A stretch of DNA of 64,000 nucleotides from Nitrosospira lacus (GCF_000355765.4 NZ_CP021106.3:495137-559136), one strand, 5' to 3'. Counted from the stretch's first letter, positions 35,517-45,336 are shown. Program-made: numbers and translations. The notes: a model not told the origin generated them from the sequence alone.

Positions 35517-36965
35517 ATGAGGCGGTGGTTACCCATAGCGGGGCTATTACTGGTGTTGCTGACACCCCGGGTCTTTGCCGGAGACTTTGAAGATGGAATG
35601 AAGTTTGTCCTGAGCAAAGACTACGCCAAGGCGGTGGAATCTTTCAGAAAAGCCGCCGAACAGGGAAATACGGATGCGCAGTTCAATCTGGGCGTCATGT
35701 ACGCCAAAGGCCGCGGCGTTCCCCAGGATTACCGGCAGGCAGTGGTCTGGTATCGCAAGGCGGCGGATCAGGGAGACGCGCCGGCGCAATCCATTCTAGG
35801 GTTCATGCACCTCAAAGGCCAGGGCGTCACGCAGGACTATCAGCAGGCCATGGCCTGGTACCTCAAGGCCGCCGAAAAGAACTACCCCGTTGCGCTCTAC
35901 AATCTGGGTGTCATGTATGCAAAAGGCCAGGGGGTGGCGCAGGACTATCAGCAGGCCATGACCTGGTATCTCAGGGCGGCGGAGGAAGGGCACGCTCCCG
36001 CGCAATCCATTCTTGGCTTCATGTATCTCAAAGGCCAGGGGGTAACACAGGACGATCAGCAAGCCGCATCCTGGTATCGCAAAGCTGCTGAGCAGGGTTT
36101 TGCGGATGCGCAGTACGCGCTTGGTGTTCTGCACGCGAAAGGACGAGGGGTTGTGCAGAACGACCGGGAGGCCGTTTCCTGGTATAGAAAGGCAGCTGAG
36201 CAGGGTAACGCCGACGCTCAATACAATCTGGGGCTGGCATACGCGAAGGGACAGGGTACTACACTCGATGAACGGCAAGCCGCATTCTGGTATCTCAAAG
36301 CCGCTGAACAGGAAAGCACCCGGGCGCAATTCAAGCTTGCCGTGCTATATGCCAGAGGCCGGGGAGTTGCGCAGGATGACGAGGAAGCTCTGTCCTGGTA
36401 TCGCAGGGCGGCGGAGCAGGGATATGCCCCCGCCCAGTTCAATCTCGGTGTCATGTATGCGACAGGCAAAGGCGTTACGCAGGACGACCACAAGGCCGTA
36501 TCCTGGTATAGCAAAGCCGCCGAACAGGGGGATGCGGATGCGCAATACAACCTGGGCGTCAGGTACGATGACGGCCGCGGAATTAGCAAGGACGAACAGG
36601 AAGCCCTGGCCTGGTATCGCAAGGCGGCTGAGCAGGGATACGCCAGAGCTCAATACAGCCTGGGGGTGAAGTATGACAACGGCTTGGGTGTTGCGCAGGA
36701 TTACGGGCAGGCCCTGGCCTGGTATCGCAAGGCGGCCGAACAGGGCCATCCGGGCGCGCAAACCAACCTGGGCGTGTTGTACTACAAAGGCAATGGAGTG
36801 AAGCAGGACTTTGTCGAAGCTGAAAAATGGTTCAATATTGCCAGCACGGCGGGTTATGAGGATGCGAAATTGAATAGCGAGGTTATGTCAAAGCTCATGA
36901 CACCGGAACAGATTGCCGAAGCGCGAAAACAAGCCGACGAATGGAAACAGGCGCACCAGAAATAA
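35517..36965 (+). CDS. Sel1-repeat protein, exported
   Basis: A 482-residue protein with a signal peptide (MRRWLPIAGLLLVLLTP... to V-F-A-G) and eleven consecutive 36-residue Sel1-like repeats plus a degenerate twelfth. Each follows A-x-x-W-Y-x-K-A-A-E-Q-G and L-G-V-x-Y-x-x-G-x-G-V-x-Q-D. The DNA therefore shows a 108-base periodicity. Sel1 solenoids are protein-binding scaffolds, here probably periplasmic. ATG 35517 starts the signal peptide; the upstream in-frame extension does not. Partner unknown. Confidence 0.9.
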   Translation: MRRWLPIAGLLLVLLTPRVFAGDFEDGMKFVLSKDYAKAVESFRKAAEQGNTDAQFNLGVMYAKGRGVPQDYRQAVVWYRKAADQGDAPAQSILGFMHLKGQGVTQDYQQAMAWYLKAAEKNYPVALYNLGVMYAKGQGVAQDYQQAMTWYLRAAEEGHAPAQSILGFMYLKGQGVTQDDQQAASWYRKAAEQGFADAQYALGVLHAKGRGVVQNDREAVSWYRKAAEQGNADAQYNLGLAYAKGQGTTLDERQAAFWYLKAAEQESTRAQFKLAVLYARGRGVAQDDEEALSWYRRAAEQGYAPAQFNLGVMYATGKGVTQDDHKAVSWYSKAAEQGDADAQYNLGVRYDDGRGISKDEQEALAWYRKAAEQGYARAQYSLGVKYDNGLGVAQDYGQALAWYRKAAEQGHPGAQTNLGVLYYKGNGVKQDFVEAEKWFNIASTAGYEDAKLNSEVMSKLMTPEQIAEARKQADEWKQAHQK

Positions 36966-37063
36966 TGCGCTTCAATCTGATTGCCCCTCGAAGATGAGAG
37001 CCAAGGAAAAACTGAGACTGCGGGCACATGGTTGCGGGGTATACCGCGAAGCAAAACAGCGGT

Positions 37064-37246
37064 CTATTTGGATGATTGCGTATTATTCTTCTCCTTGGCG
37101 ACGGGGTTGCGTAGCGTATAACCTTTCTCTTTCATCTTGTAACCGCCATAGGCCCCGGCTCCGCCGGCGACGAGGTACCAGCAGCCGGAAAGCGTTGGCA
37201 GCACTGCCAATACCAATCCCACACAAATTATTCTCTTTAGTTTCAT
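37064..37246 (-). CDS. Small lipoprotein
   Basis: A 60-residue product. Its signal peptide ends in L-S-G-C near residue 22, followed by a Gly/Ala/Tyr-rich stretch (WYLVAGGAGAYGGYKMKEKG) and a Lys/Asn/Ser tail. Size and composition resemble small outer-membrane lipoproteins with a glycine-zipper-like segment. It is convergent with the Sel1-repeat gene. Function unknown. Confidence 0.7.
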   Translation of the reverse strand: MKLKRIICVGLVLAVLPTLSGCWYLVAGGAGAYGGYKMKEKGYTLRNPVAKEKNNTQSSK

Positions 37247-37481
37247 TGCAATGCTTCTAATTAAGGTAGGAAAAACGACCCGCTTTCGAGGAAGAATCTA
37301 CCCGGTAGAACAGGAAGTTGTCAATGTATCATCCTGAAGCGGCTATTTTCGTTAATAATACTCGACATGCTCCGCGGGTAGGAAAACGTACCAAACGCGA
37401 TTTGCCACCTGATGCTCCACGCCGCGTTACGATCACATTCCGTGGGGCGCCCATTTCCGGAAAGACTTTGGAGGGAATATC

Positions 37482-37961
37482 ATGAACTACACATTAAGCT
37501 CGAACGCTTGGATCAAGCGCTTGATGATAATCGCGTTGATCATGCTCCTGCCGGCATGTCAAAGCGCGGAGACGAGACGTGCAGGCGGCCTGATTGGCAG
37601 CATTGCCGGCTCAATTGGAGGAAGTTATCTGGGTGGCTATCTGGGCGGGGGCACGGCGGGCCGCATCGCCGGCGCGGTTGCGGGAGGCCTTGCCGGCTAT
37701 TACGTAGGTGCCGGAATTGGAGGCTATCTTGGAAAGGAAGATAAGCAAAAAATGGCCCAGGCATCACAAACAGCGTTCGATACCGGCCAAACGCAAACCT
37801 TCAGCAACCCGGATACGGGCGTGAAGGGCAGGGCTGAAATTGTCCCTTCGACACAAACCGCCCAGCAGGGCGATGACTGCAAGACAATCAGGCAAACCAT
37901 CGTGCTCAAGGATGGAAAAACGGTTACTGAAGATATAAAAAGCTGTAAAAATCCACAGTGA
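37482..37961 (+). CDS. Glycine-zipper lipoprotein (17-kDa surface antigen-like)
   Basis: A 159-residue lipoprotein. After a signal peptide ending L-P-A-C (near residue 26) comes a long glycine-zipper segment of about 70 residues (GGLIGSIAGSIGGSYLGGYL, continuing GGGTAGRIAGAVAGG), then a soluble domain with C-K-T-I-R-Q-T and SCKN near the end. The pattern matches the rickettsial 17-kDa antigen/SlyB type, outer-membrane lipoproteins that affect envelope integrity. GGAGGGA precedes ATG 37482. It stands among other small envelope proteins. Confidence 0.85.
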   Translation: MNYTLSSNAWIKRLMIIALIMLLPACQSAETRRAGGLIGSIAGSIGGSYLGGYLGGGTAGRIAGAVAGGLAGYYVGAGIGGYLGKEDKQKMAQASQTAFDTGQTQTFSNPDTGVKGRAEIVPSTQTAQQGDDCKTIRQTIVLKDGKTVTEDIKSCKNPQ

Positions 37962-38584
37962 AGTGCTTCGGGAACAGGAAAAGAATAGGGGGACTCTGGG
38001 CGGTGGCGGAGCCGATAGCCGGCATCGCGTTCACGGGCGCCGGCCCAAAGACCCGCACATGAGCACACCCACGCAGGCCACGCGTGGGACTTGCGCGCGG
38101 CGGCGGCTCGGCCCGCGCGCTGGGCGCATATAGGAATGATCCGCATGCTGGAGCAGGCATCCGCCGGGACGTGTGTGCGGAACATTCATCGGCGCACTGG
38201 TCGGGTGCTGCCTACGCGGCAGGCGACTTGGACCACTCTCGAACAATGAGTGCCTGGATTGGATGTCAGGGAGATGATCGCCAGCGCGCGGCAGAGCGTG
38301 TCGCGCACCATCTTTTCGTGCGTCGAGAAACTTAACGTCAGATTTGTCGGATTTATTTCGCTTTGATCGTCAAAGCATTCCGTGACGTCAACACATCCCA
38401 ATAAAAATCGGCACCCATGGGTCTCTTGTCCAACCGTTAAGCCCCACAGGGATATGCAGCATGGCAACGATGCAAGCAGTACTGCTGACGCATGATCAGT
38501 TCTGGACCTGCAGACGATTCAGAATCCTAATCAATTCTATCCAGCGATAACAACTGTATTCACCTCGACAACTGGTCCAGAGCT
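37962..38584. other. Intergenic region with a GC-rich patch
   Basis: These 623 bases hold no gene I can support. The first part is strongly GC-rich: a hand count gives 125 G+C in 37981-38160 (69%), against 26 of 60 in 38341-38400. Several overlapping open frames there have Arg/Pro/Ala-rich translations typical of GC-driven open frames. The patch could be a fragment of foreign DNA or an unrecognised RNA. Confidence 0.4.
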
Positions 38585-38770
38585 TTATTTTCCTGCCAAA
38601 GATTGGCATTTATCAATAAATGCTTGCCGCTCAGCTTCCTTGTCGAAAGTTGGAAGCACCGCCTGCATCCCTGCGCCAGAACAATTCGTTGAATTCACTT
38701 CAGGAGCCCCGCCACCACAACCAATCAAAGTGGCACCAAGGGCAATAACAAATATATATTTAGAACTCAT
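38585..38770 (-). CDS. Small lipoprotein
   Basis: A 61-residue product with a lipoprotein signal peptide (MSSKYIFVIALGATLIGC) and a mature part of about 43 residues with two more cysteines and a helical, charged C-terminus (DKEAERQAFIDKCQSLAGK). ATG 38770 has a good AGGAAGGA ribosome site; an earlier in-frame start at 38818 does not. Possibly a small outer-membrane lipoprotein; function unknown. Confidence 0.65.
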   Translation of the reverse strand: MSSKYIFVIALGATLIGCGGGAPEVNSTNCSGAGMQAVLPTFDKEAERQAFIDKCQSLAGK

Positions 38771-39460
38771 TAAATCCTTCCTCTTTAAAAAATCATCAAT
38801 AGCTTGAACTTCGCGCAATTCGGACAGTCAAGAACGCCCAATCTCAAACATTAGCGGCAGGTATTTCGAAGGGGATACGTGAAAGCAATCATTGTATCAT
38901 GAGGCTCTTGGTGGCATACGCCCGGTATTTCCCTGGACCTTAGGGCCGACCATCCCCGCGCTGATAGAATCAGTTTCACGCGAAACAGAATAAGCTGCTG
39001 GCGCGAGAAGATAGCCTGGCAGTTTTTCATTTATGAGCAGGGAAATAACCAGGTAAAACGCCGTACCATGCCATTGGCTGCATTTTAAAAATGTCGCAAA
39101 CCGTGAAAAAAAGCCCACACGGCAGCAACCCTTATGGATAGTGGCGCCCTGAAATCTATTGAAGCATCAGAACCTGACAATAATGACGTTTATATGTCCT
39201 ATACTGATCTCAATCCTGTCTGTTTCGTAGAATATTGTATAGAGTTCATTCGGATTCTGGCAGCGTCGGCAAAGCTTAAGCAGAGCGCACGAATAGAGGT
39301 GATTATGGATAAATCGAAATGGGCATCAAGCTCTATCTGCTGCTACCGTTTCATCCCTATATCAAAATAAGACTTGGCTTGAAAATGACAGAGTTTTGCA
39401 TGAACTAATTCTCAAGGTGAAATTAAATATCGAGGGGGAAACAACCAAAGGAGGCATCCG
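38771..39460. other. Intergenic region, no gene supported
   Basis: About 690 bases upstream of the cupin gene. Two open frames (minus 38897-39118, plus 39134-39370) lack ribosome sites, families or a clear coding look. The last 30 bases hold the strong AAAGGAGG ribosome site of the cupin gene. Probably a region that lost its genes. Confidence 0.35.
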
Positions 39461-40660
39461 ATGGAAAATACAGGCAAGTCCCAAAAAGGAACAGCGCTGA
39501 CGTATGTAAGAAATTCTCTGGCCACGCCCCTAGCCGGTGTGGCCACAGTCCTATACGTTATATGGCAGTTAGTGGCGGAGCAGCAGCTTTTCCTGCGCAC
39601 ATTTCTTGTGGAGCGAATGGGCAGACGCGGTGTAGCGAAACTGCCGTTGGGATATGGCAACGTGTTGGCGCTGAAGAGCATCATGTTGTGTCAACACCTC
39701 TCCCATAATCCTGACGCGTTGCGGGATATCCGTCGGCATACGGAACAGCGGATACTGCGGCGATTGCAAAACTACGGCGTACCGCGCAGGCAAGCACTGG
39801 CAATCCTCGAGTATGGGCCTGGCGAGATCGAGCCGCGCCAGTTTTACCGCGAGCACGTCAAACGGTCCATCCCGTGCGTGCTACGCGGATTTGTAGAAAA
39901 TGCAGCCGCCGACTGGACACTCGCAAGCCTTGCTGAACGATTTCCAAACACCGTGGTACAGGCTTTGGACAAGGGCACCAAGAAGATGGTGAATACCTCC
40001 CTGCGTCAGATCGCTGAAGATCGCCGCCGCAATTTCATCCCACAACAATTGCTGCTCGACCAAAACCCCGTTTTTTACAAATATTTTGGTATCCCGCGCT
40101 CACAAGGATATTTTCCGGTCCTGGGCAGGCCGTCGAAACCTGTTCTGAGTTTTCTGATTCTCGGCCTGGGGAAGGGGTTGAACGCCAACTATCACTGCGA
40201 GGAAGGTCCCAACTGGTATCTGGCGGTATCCGGATCAAAACGCTGGACGTTGGTTGAGTCCGAATATTCCTGGTTGTTATATCCGGCGGCGCGCGGGAAT
40301 GGGATGCGACGGTTTGCAGAGTTCAGCGCCGATGAAAATGGCGAACCGAGCGATCGTCATGCTTATGCGCTGGTGGAATACGCGCCACGCTACGAGTTTG
40401 ACCTGCACCCGGGTGATGTATTGTTTTTTCCGGCATGGATGTGGCACAAGACGATCAACCTCGATGAAGAGGGTCTAGGAGTTACCTGTCGGTACACGGC
40501 GCCAACGCAGATCTCAAACAGGTATTTCCGGGGCCTGCAACTACTCTCGGATGGTTTCTGGAAAAGCTGCGTTGAAGTCATCAGCTGCAGCATACGGGGC
40601 AATATTGGCGATCTAGCCGCCGACACCGACCACAATGAGCAGGAAACCACGTTTTACTGA
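39461..40660 (+). CDS. Cupin/JmjC-like (cupin_8) protein with N-terminal hydrophobic helix
   Basis: A 399-residue protein. Residues ~18-40 (SLATPLAGVATVLYVIWQLV) form a possible membrane helix. The C-terminal half has the JmjC/cupin_8 pattern of Fe(II)/2-oxoglutarate hydroxylases: YHCEEGPNWYLAVSGSKRWT, then FDLHPGDVLFFPAWMWHKTI. The H-x-E and distal H-K would bind iron; E replaces the more usual D. AGGAGG precedes ATG 39461 at ideal spacing. It lies 236 bases upstream of an HpnN-like transporter on the same strand. Substrate unknown. Confidence 0.8.
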   Translation: MENTGKSQKGTALTYVRNSLATPLAGVATVLYVIWQLVAEQQLFLRTFLVERMGRRGVAKLPLGYGNVLALKSIMLCQHLSHNPDALRDIRRHTEQRILRRLQNYGVPRRQALAILEYGPGEIEPRQFYREHVKRSIPCVLRGFVENAAADWTLASLAERFPNTVVQALDKGTKKMVNTSLRQIAEDRRRNFIPQQLLLDQNPVFYKYFGIPRSQGYFPVLGRPSKPVLSFLILGLGKGLNANYHCEEGPNWYLAVSGSKRWTLVESEYSWLLYPAARGNGMRRFAEFSADENGEPSDRHAYALVEYAPRYEFDLHPGDVLFFPAWMWHKTINLDEEGLGVTCRYTAPTQISNRYFRGLQLLSDGFWKSCVEVISCSIRGNIGDLAADTDHNEQETTFY

Positions 40661-40896
40661 GAGAACCCGTCTTTCGCCTTTGAAGGATGAATATGACGAC
40701 TTCTGTTGATAGCTGATAAATTGAAACAGTTGGCAGGAGCCATTCACAAATCCCCAGCACAAGGATTTTCCACAAACCGAAGATGTCCGTGAAAGTGCTG
40801 AGACATGCCACGTGTCAGATAACGTGGCATTCACGCGCCGGTGTTACCAGATTAACCGAACCTCATACACATTAAGGGAGCCCGCCCCGAAGGATC

Positions 40897-43566
40897 ATGT
40901 CAACAAGCCGCAGTTACGCATTTTGGGGAAACTGGGTGCTTGAGCACCCTTTTGGGGTGCTATCAACAGTGATCGTGCTCGGCATTTTGGCCGCCCACTA
41001 CACGGTCGGCCATTTGCGCATTGATACCGATACCGGCAACCTCATTGCTCCCGATGCGCCTTTTCAGCAATACCGCCGTCATTATGAGCAAGCTTTTTCA
41101 CAGGATTTGAGCACGCTATTGCTGGTGATTGAATCAGATACGCCTGAACTGACCAAATCCGCCAGCAGAAGATTGCTGGATCTGCTCAGCAACGACACGG
41201 ATCACTTCAATTCGGCCTACATTCCCAATGACAACGAATTTTTCCGTCAGAACGGCCTGCTTTATCTGGATACTGACGCGTTGCAGACGCTGTCCAATGA
41301 TCTGTCGGTCGCCCAGCCGTTTATCGGCAGAATCGCGCAGCAACCCAATCTGACCGGTTTCTTTTCTATTTTTGAGGATGCCCTGAAGGCCACGGATAAG
41401 GCGGCAACAGAAAAGAACCAGCTCATGCCTATTGACTTGGCCTCGCTGGCCGACAAGATTTCCCTTGTTTTGCATAAAACGCTCAATGGCGAAAATGCCT
41501 TGCTTTCCTGGGAATCATTGATTGCCGAAAAGAAAAGACATGCTGGCAAGGCCTTTATCATTGTCTCACCCAAGCTCGATCATTCGGAGATCCGTCCCGC
41601 CCAAGGTGCGATCGAGGCTATCCGCAAGGCCGCGGCGGACATTCAGGATCCCGCTCTGCCGGCTGTCAAGGTTTGGGTGACCGGCGAAATTGGCCTTGAA
41701 GATGATGAGCTTGCAGGCATGAGCAGCGGCACCTTTACCGCCAGCGTGTTCTCCGTAGTACTGGTGTTATTTATTTTATTGATTGCCTACCGATCCGTTT
41801 TACTCACGGTAGTCACGTTGCTGACCCTGGCCCTGGGCATGGTTTTCTGCGGGGCATTCGCAGCTATTGCTGTAACGGAATTAAACCTCATTTCACTTGC
41901 TTTTGCAGTATCCAATATCGGCCTGGGCGTGGAATATGCCATTCATTTTTGCTTGCGCTATCGGGACAATTTGAAGGATCATGTCGATAAGGAGCTGGCG
42001 CTACGCGATACTTTCATAACCGTGGGGCCCTCGCTATTATTGGCCGCCGGCACCACCTCCATCGGGCTTTACGCGTTTATACCGACTGATTACAAAGGCG
42101 TCGCCGAGCTTGGGCTGCTGGCAGGGACCAGCCTGTTTATTTGCCTGTTGATCACATTGATTTCCCTCCCGGCGCTGTTAAAAATCTTGCCGGCCCCGCG
42201 GAAGTTCCGGTTGGAGAAAGGCCAACATCCACTCTCAAACCTGTCCAGGAAACTGGCGACGTTACCGCTCATTTATGCCAAACCGATTTCCATTGCGACC
42301 CTCGTTTTGGCTCTGATCTCAATCGTATTGGCATTTAATGTGAAAACCGATTTCAGTCCAATCAACCTCCGCGATCCGAATACCGAATCCGTCATCGCGT
42401 TCAAAGAATTGATGGCAGACGAGGAGACCACGCCGCTGACGTTGAACGTGCTGACCAAGGATGAAAACAGCACCAAAATCCTGCAACAAAAGCTGTCCGC
42501 ATTAGCTTCGGTTGATAAAACCATCAGCCTTTTTGACCTTCAGCCCACGGACCAGGATGAAAAACTGGCTGTGATTGAAGAGCTGGGGCTGATACTCGGT
42601 CCGCAGGGACAGCAGTTCCCTCAACTTAAAATCGATGCCGACCCGGTTCCCGGTATCACCCGTTTGATCAAAACCATCGATGTCCTCCTGCCCCAAAAAA
42701 CTGGTGACCGCGACCGCGAGTCATTGACACGCTTAAAAAAAGAATTACAGGAAATTCTGACCGAACTCAAGGCACTGCCAGAACCAGGCCAAAAGGTTTT
42801 CATTGAAAAAATACAGACCGCGCTGCTCGGTACCTTGCCGCCGGTCATGAAAGAATTGTCAGTAAGCCTGGAAGCCAGAAACATCAGTTTGACCGATCTG
42901 CCTCCCGATATCAGGGAGCAGTGGCTGAGCAAGGACGGTTTATTCCGCGTCCAGATCTTTCCGAAAAAAGACCTGAATGATCTAGCCAATCTGAAGGAAT
43001 TCATTGCCGAAGTGCAAACGGTCGCACCGGAAACAACCGGCCTGCCGATTATATATTGGGAATCCATGAAGGAAGTCGTCCAGGCTTTTCAGCAGGCTAT
43101 TGTGATTGCCCTGGTTGCCATTGCAGTGGTTTTGCTCGCCATCCGGCGCAGTTTTCTGGATACTGCGCTCGTCATGGTAACGCTTATACTGGCAGGACTG
43201 TTTACCATGGCCAGCGCGGTACTTACCCACACCCCCATTAATTTTGCCAACATCATCGCCCTGCCGCTATTATTGGGACTGGGAGTCGACAATGGCATCC
43301 ACATGCTCGCAAAGCTGCATTCGCTTTCCGAAGAGGAGAACATCTATGAGTCCAGCACCGCCAGAGCCATAGTTTTTGGGGCACTTACCACTTCCTCCAG
43401 CTTTGGGGGATTGGCTTTCTCGCCGCACGTCGGTATCTCCAGCATGGGCTTGATCATTACCGTGGGCATATTCTGGATCATGGTTTGCACGTTTATTATC
43501 CTTCCTGCGCTGAGTAGACTGATATTAAGCCATAAGGAAAGTATGCGGCCTCGACGAGCGGGGTGA
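40897..43566 (+). CDS. HpnN-like RND/MMPL transporter (hopanoid exporter family)
   Basis: An 889-residue RND-superfamily protein with the MMPL layout: one N-terminal helix (about 15-35), a large periplasmic loop (about 40-275), five or six helices (about 280-430), a second helix near 465-485, a second loop and a final helix bundle (about 735-880). LRIDTDTGNLIAPDAPF and NDNEFFRQNGLLYL resemble HpnN, which moves hopanoids to the outer membrane. No hopanoid synthesis gene (shc, hpn) is in the window, so the cargo is inference. It ends convergent to a possible small ORF. Confidence 0.75.
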   Translation: MSTSRSYAFWGNWVLEHPFGVLSTVIVLGILAAHYTVGHLRIDTDTGNLIAPDAPFQQYRRHYEQAFSQDLSTLLLVIESDTPELTKSASRRLLDLLSNDTDHFNSAYIPNDNEFFRQNGLLYLDTDALQTLSNDLSVAQPFIGRIAQQPNLTGFFSIFEDALKATDKAATEKNQLMPIDLASLADKISLVLHKTLNGENALLSWESLIAEKKRHAGKAFIIVSPKLDHSEIRPAQGAIEAIRKAAADIQDPALPAVKVWVTGEIGLEDDELAGMSSGTFTASVFSVVLVLFILLIAYRSVLLTVVTLLTLALGMVFCGAFAAIAVTELNLISLAFAVSNIGLGVEYAIHFCLRYRDNLKDHVDKELALRDTFITVGPSLLLAAGTTSIGLYAFIPTDYKGVAELGLLAGTSLFICLLITLISLPALLKILPAPRKFRLEKGQHPLSNLSRKLATLPLIYAKPISIATLVLALISIVLAFNVKTDFSPINLRDPNTESVIAFKELMADEETTPLTLNVLTKDENSTKILQQKLSALASVDKTISLFDLQPTDQDEKLAVIEELGLILGPQGQQFPQLKIDADPVPGITRLIKTIDVLLPQKTGDRDRESLTRLKKELQEILTELKALPEPGQKVFIEKIQTALLGTLPPVMKELSVSLEARNISLTDLPPDIREQWLSKDGLFRVQIFPKKDLNDLANLKEFIAEVQTVAPETTGLPIIYWESMKEVVQAFQQAIVIALVAIAVVLLAIRRSFLDTALVMVTLILAGLFTMASAVLTHTPINFANIIALPLLLGLGVDNGIHMLAKLHSLSEEENIYESSTARAIVFGALTTSSSFGGLAFSPHVGISSMGLIITVGIFWIMVCTFIILPALSRLILSHKESMRPRRAG

Positions 43567-43991
43567 ACGCGACGCGGCCCAGAACCCGCAGCACGGGCGA
43601 ATACTTCAGTTCGCGGGAAATGTCTCTTTGCGCTTTTATATTCATGGACGACTCCCGGAAGCAGTTTAATTTATCAAAACCGTATACCGGAATGGTCATA
43701 TTCATAGGTCAAAACTTTATCTAACGACCGGCAACTCGTTACAATCCCCCGCGTGGTTCGTACCCTTGAAGCTAAGGGCGCATGGACCCGCTCCGGATTG
43801 TTCCTTCGGATGCCAAATGAACGGTGCTGATGATACTTCCTGTTGGGATTGCTGAGACGTGGCGATACACATGCCTGTGCCTATCCTTTTCGTCAACTAC
43901 GATCACTTAGCAACTAGGGCCAAGCACATGCCGGTCCATAGATCAAAGTAGCAATATAGTAACTAGTAACAAAGCCAAAAACGAGTATCGT
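43567..43991. other. Intergenic region beside tRNA-Arg
   Basis: These 425 bases lie between the transporter gene and tRNA-Arg (minus strand). A 49-codon minus-strand frame (43496-43645) starts after CGGGAGT but overlaps the transporter 3' end, so I do not call it. At 43716-43740 an imperfect dyad (CTAACGA...TCGTTAC) resembles TAACGAGACGTTA near 21282; both may be weak terminators. No integrase remnant is seen. Confidence 0.35.
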
Positions 43992-44067
43992 TGGCGCCCT
44001 GAACACGAATCGAACGTGTGACCTACCCCTTAGGAGGGGGTTGCTCTATCCACTGAGCTACCAGGGC
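43992..44067 (-). tRNA. tRNA-Arg (anticodon CCT)
   Basis: Read on the minus strand, a full cloverleaf: acceptor GCCCTGG / TCAGGGC, D-arm GCTC/GAGC, anticodon stem ACCCC/GGGGT with loop CTCCTAA giving CCT, T-loop TTCGATT, and an encoded CCA. It decodes AGG. It is divergent from the MFS gene, which starts 31 bases away. Confidence 0.95.
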
Positions 44068-44097
44068 GATAGCTGCATTTTACGCTAATATGCCGGT

Positions 44098-45336
44098 ATG
44101 AATAAACCAGCCGCAGCCCCTGAAGAAAATACCGCTACTCGCCAAAAACTCCCTCGCACCGTTGTCGTTCTTGGTCTGGTCAGTTTCTTCAACGATTTCG
44201 CCTCCGATATTGTCATTCCGCTCATTCCCATATTATTGGCGACGGTGCTGGCCGCTGGACCGGTCGCTCTGGGATTTATAGAGGGTGTTGCCGACGCGGT
44301 GGCGAGCCTGCTCAAGCTGTGGTCGGGGCGGCATTCGGACGTCATGAGCGGGCGACGAAAGAAACTGGCGGTGGCGGGTTATACGCTTTCCAATATCGCC
44401 CGCCCGTTGCTGGGGCTTGCCGGTTCCTGGCCTATGATTCTGGTGCTGCGCAGCATCGACCGCGTGGGCAAGGGTCTGCGCAGCGCGCCGCGCGATGCGC
44501 TAGTTGCGGATGCAACGCCGCCTGCGATGCGTGGCTATGCCTTCGGTTTTCACCGGGCACTGGATAACGCGGGAGCGGTGGCGGGTAGCCTGGTTGCGGC
44601 CGCCGCGCTGGCATGGGCCGGTATGAGCCTGACGGAAGTGATACTCTGGTCGGCCGTGCCGGGTTTTGTCGCGGTGCTGCTGCTGGGCGCTGGTGTCAAG
44701 GAAGAGAGACAGGGAGAGGCCGCCGCTGTTCATGCTCCCGTGGTGCTGCCGCCTTTACGCTGGTCGGTGTTATCCCTGCCGATGCGCCAGTATCTGCTGG
44801 TACTGATGCTGTTTACATTTGCCCGCGCCTCGGAAACTTTTATCCTGCTGCTGGGGCACCAATTAGGCGTGGGCGTAGTCGAATTATTGTTGCTGTGGTC
44901 GGCCTTGAATCTAGCCAAGGCGGCCACCTCCACTTGGGGCGGGCAATTGGCCGATAGCTGGGGGCGCGGCGCACTGATGCTGATCGGATGGGCAACATTC
45001 TCGATCTCGTTTTTGCTGCTGGGCACGGTTACGGATAGCATCGGGCTGTGGACGGTGAGCATTTTTTATGGTCTTTGCGCAGGCATGAGCGAAGGCGCGG
45101 AACGGGCGATTATCAGTGATTATGCGGAACCTCGCGAGCGCGGAACGGCTTTCGGCTGGTACCATCTGATGGTGGGCATTGCGGCGATTCCGGCGGGGTT
45201 GCTGTTCGGCTCCATCTGGCAATTTCAAAGTGCAGAAATGGCATTCTTTTTTGCTGGTGGGCTGGCGGCTATTGCGGCACTATTGTTGCGGTTTTGGGCT
45301 TGGCCGGTTAGAAAATTGGATGAGGCTGATAAATGA
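44098..45336 (+). CDS. MFS transporter
   Basis: A 412-residue major facilitator protein with about twelve hydrophobic segments. The first is preceded by a 20-residue cytoplasmic N-terminus. The loop 2-3 signature is visible as LWSGRHSDVMSGRRK, and a second charged motif lies in RSIDRVGKGLRSAPRDALVA. SFFNDFASDIVIPLIPILL at the start is typical of a bacterial drug/metabolite efflux subgroup. Substrate unknown. It follows tRNA-Arg without an evident promoter. Confidence 0.85.
   Translation: MNKPAAAPEENTATRQKLPRTVVVLGLVSFFNDFASDIVIPLIPILLATVLAAGPVALGFIEGVADAVASLLKLWSGRHSDVMSGRRKKLAVAGYTLSNIARPLLGLAGSWPMILVLRSIDRVGKGLRSAPRDALVADATPPAMRGYAFGFHRALDNAGAVAGSLVAAAALAWAGMSLTEVILWSAVPGFVAVLLLGAGVKEERQGEAAAVHAPVVLPPLRWSVLSLPMRQYLLVLMLFTFARASETFILLLGHQLGVGVVELLLLWSALNLAKAATSTWGGQLADSWGRGALMLIGWATFSISFLLLGTVTDSIGLWTVSIFYGLCAGMSEGAERAIISDYAEPRERGTAFGWYHLMVGIAAIPAGLLFGSIWQFQSAEMAFFFAGGLAAIAALLLRFWAWPVRKLDEADK

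Noticed and set aside
35580..36900. Regular 108-base periodicity resembling a tandem repeat or CRISPR
   Set aside because: It is the coding signature of Sel1 repeats in one protein; units are diverged and lack spacers.
38084..38335. Arg/Ala-rich plus-strand ORF in the GC-rich patch
   Set aside because: Open frames arise by chance in GC-rich DNA; no support for translation.
38897..39118. 73-codon minus-strand ORF
   Set aside because: Has a hydrophobic stretch but no ribosome site or family support.
39134..39370. 78-codon plus-strand ORF upstream of the cupin gene
   Set aside because: No ribosome site, family or coding character.
43496..43645. 49-codon minus-strand ORF after CGGGAGT, overlapping the HpnN-like gene end
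   Set aside because: It overlaps a recognised gene by 71 bases and has no family; kept only as a remote possibility.
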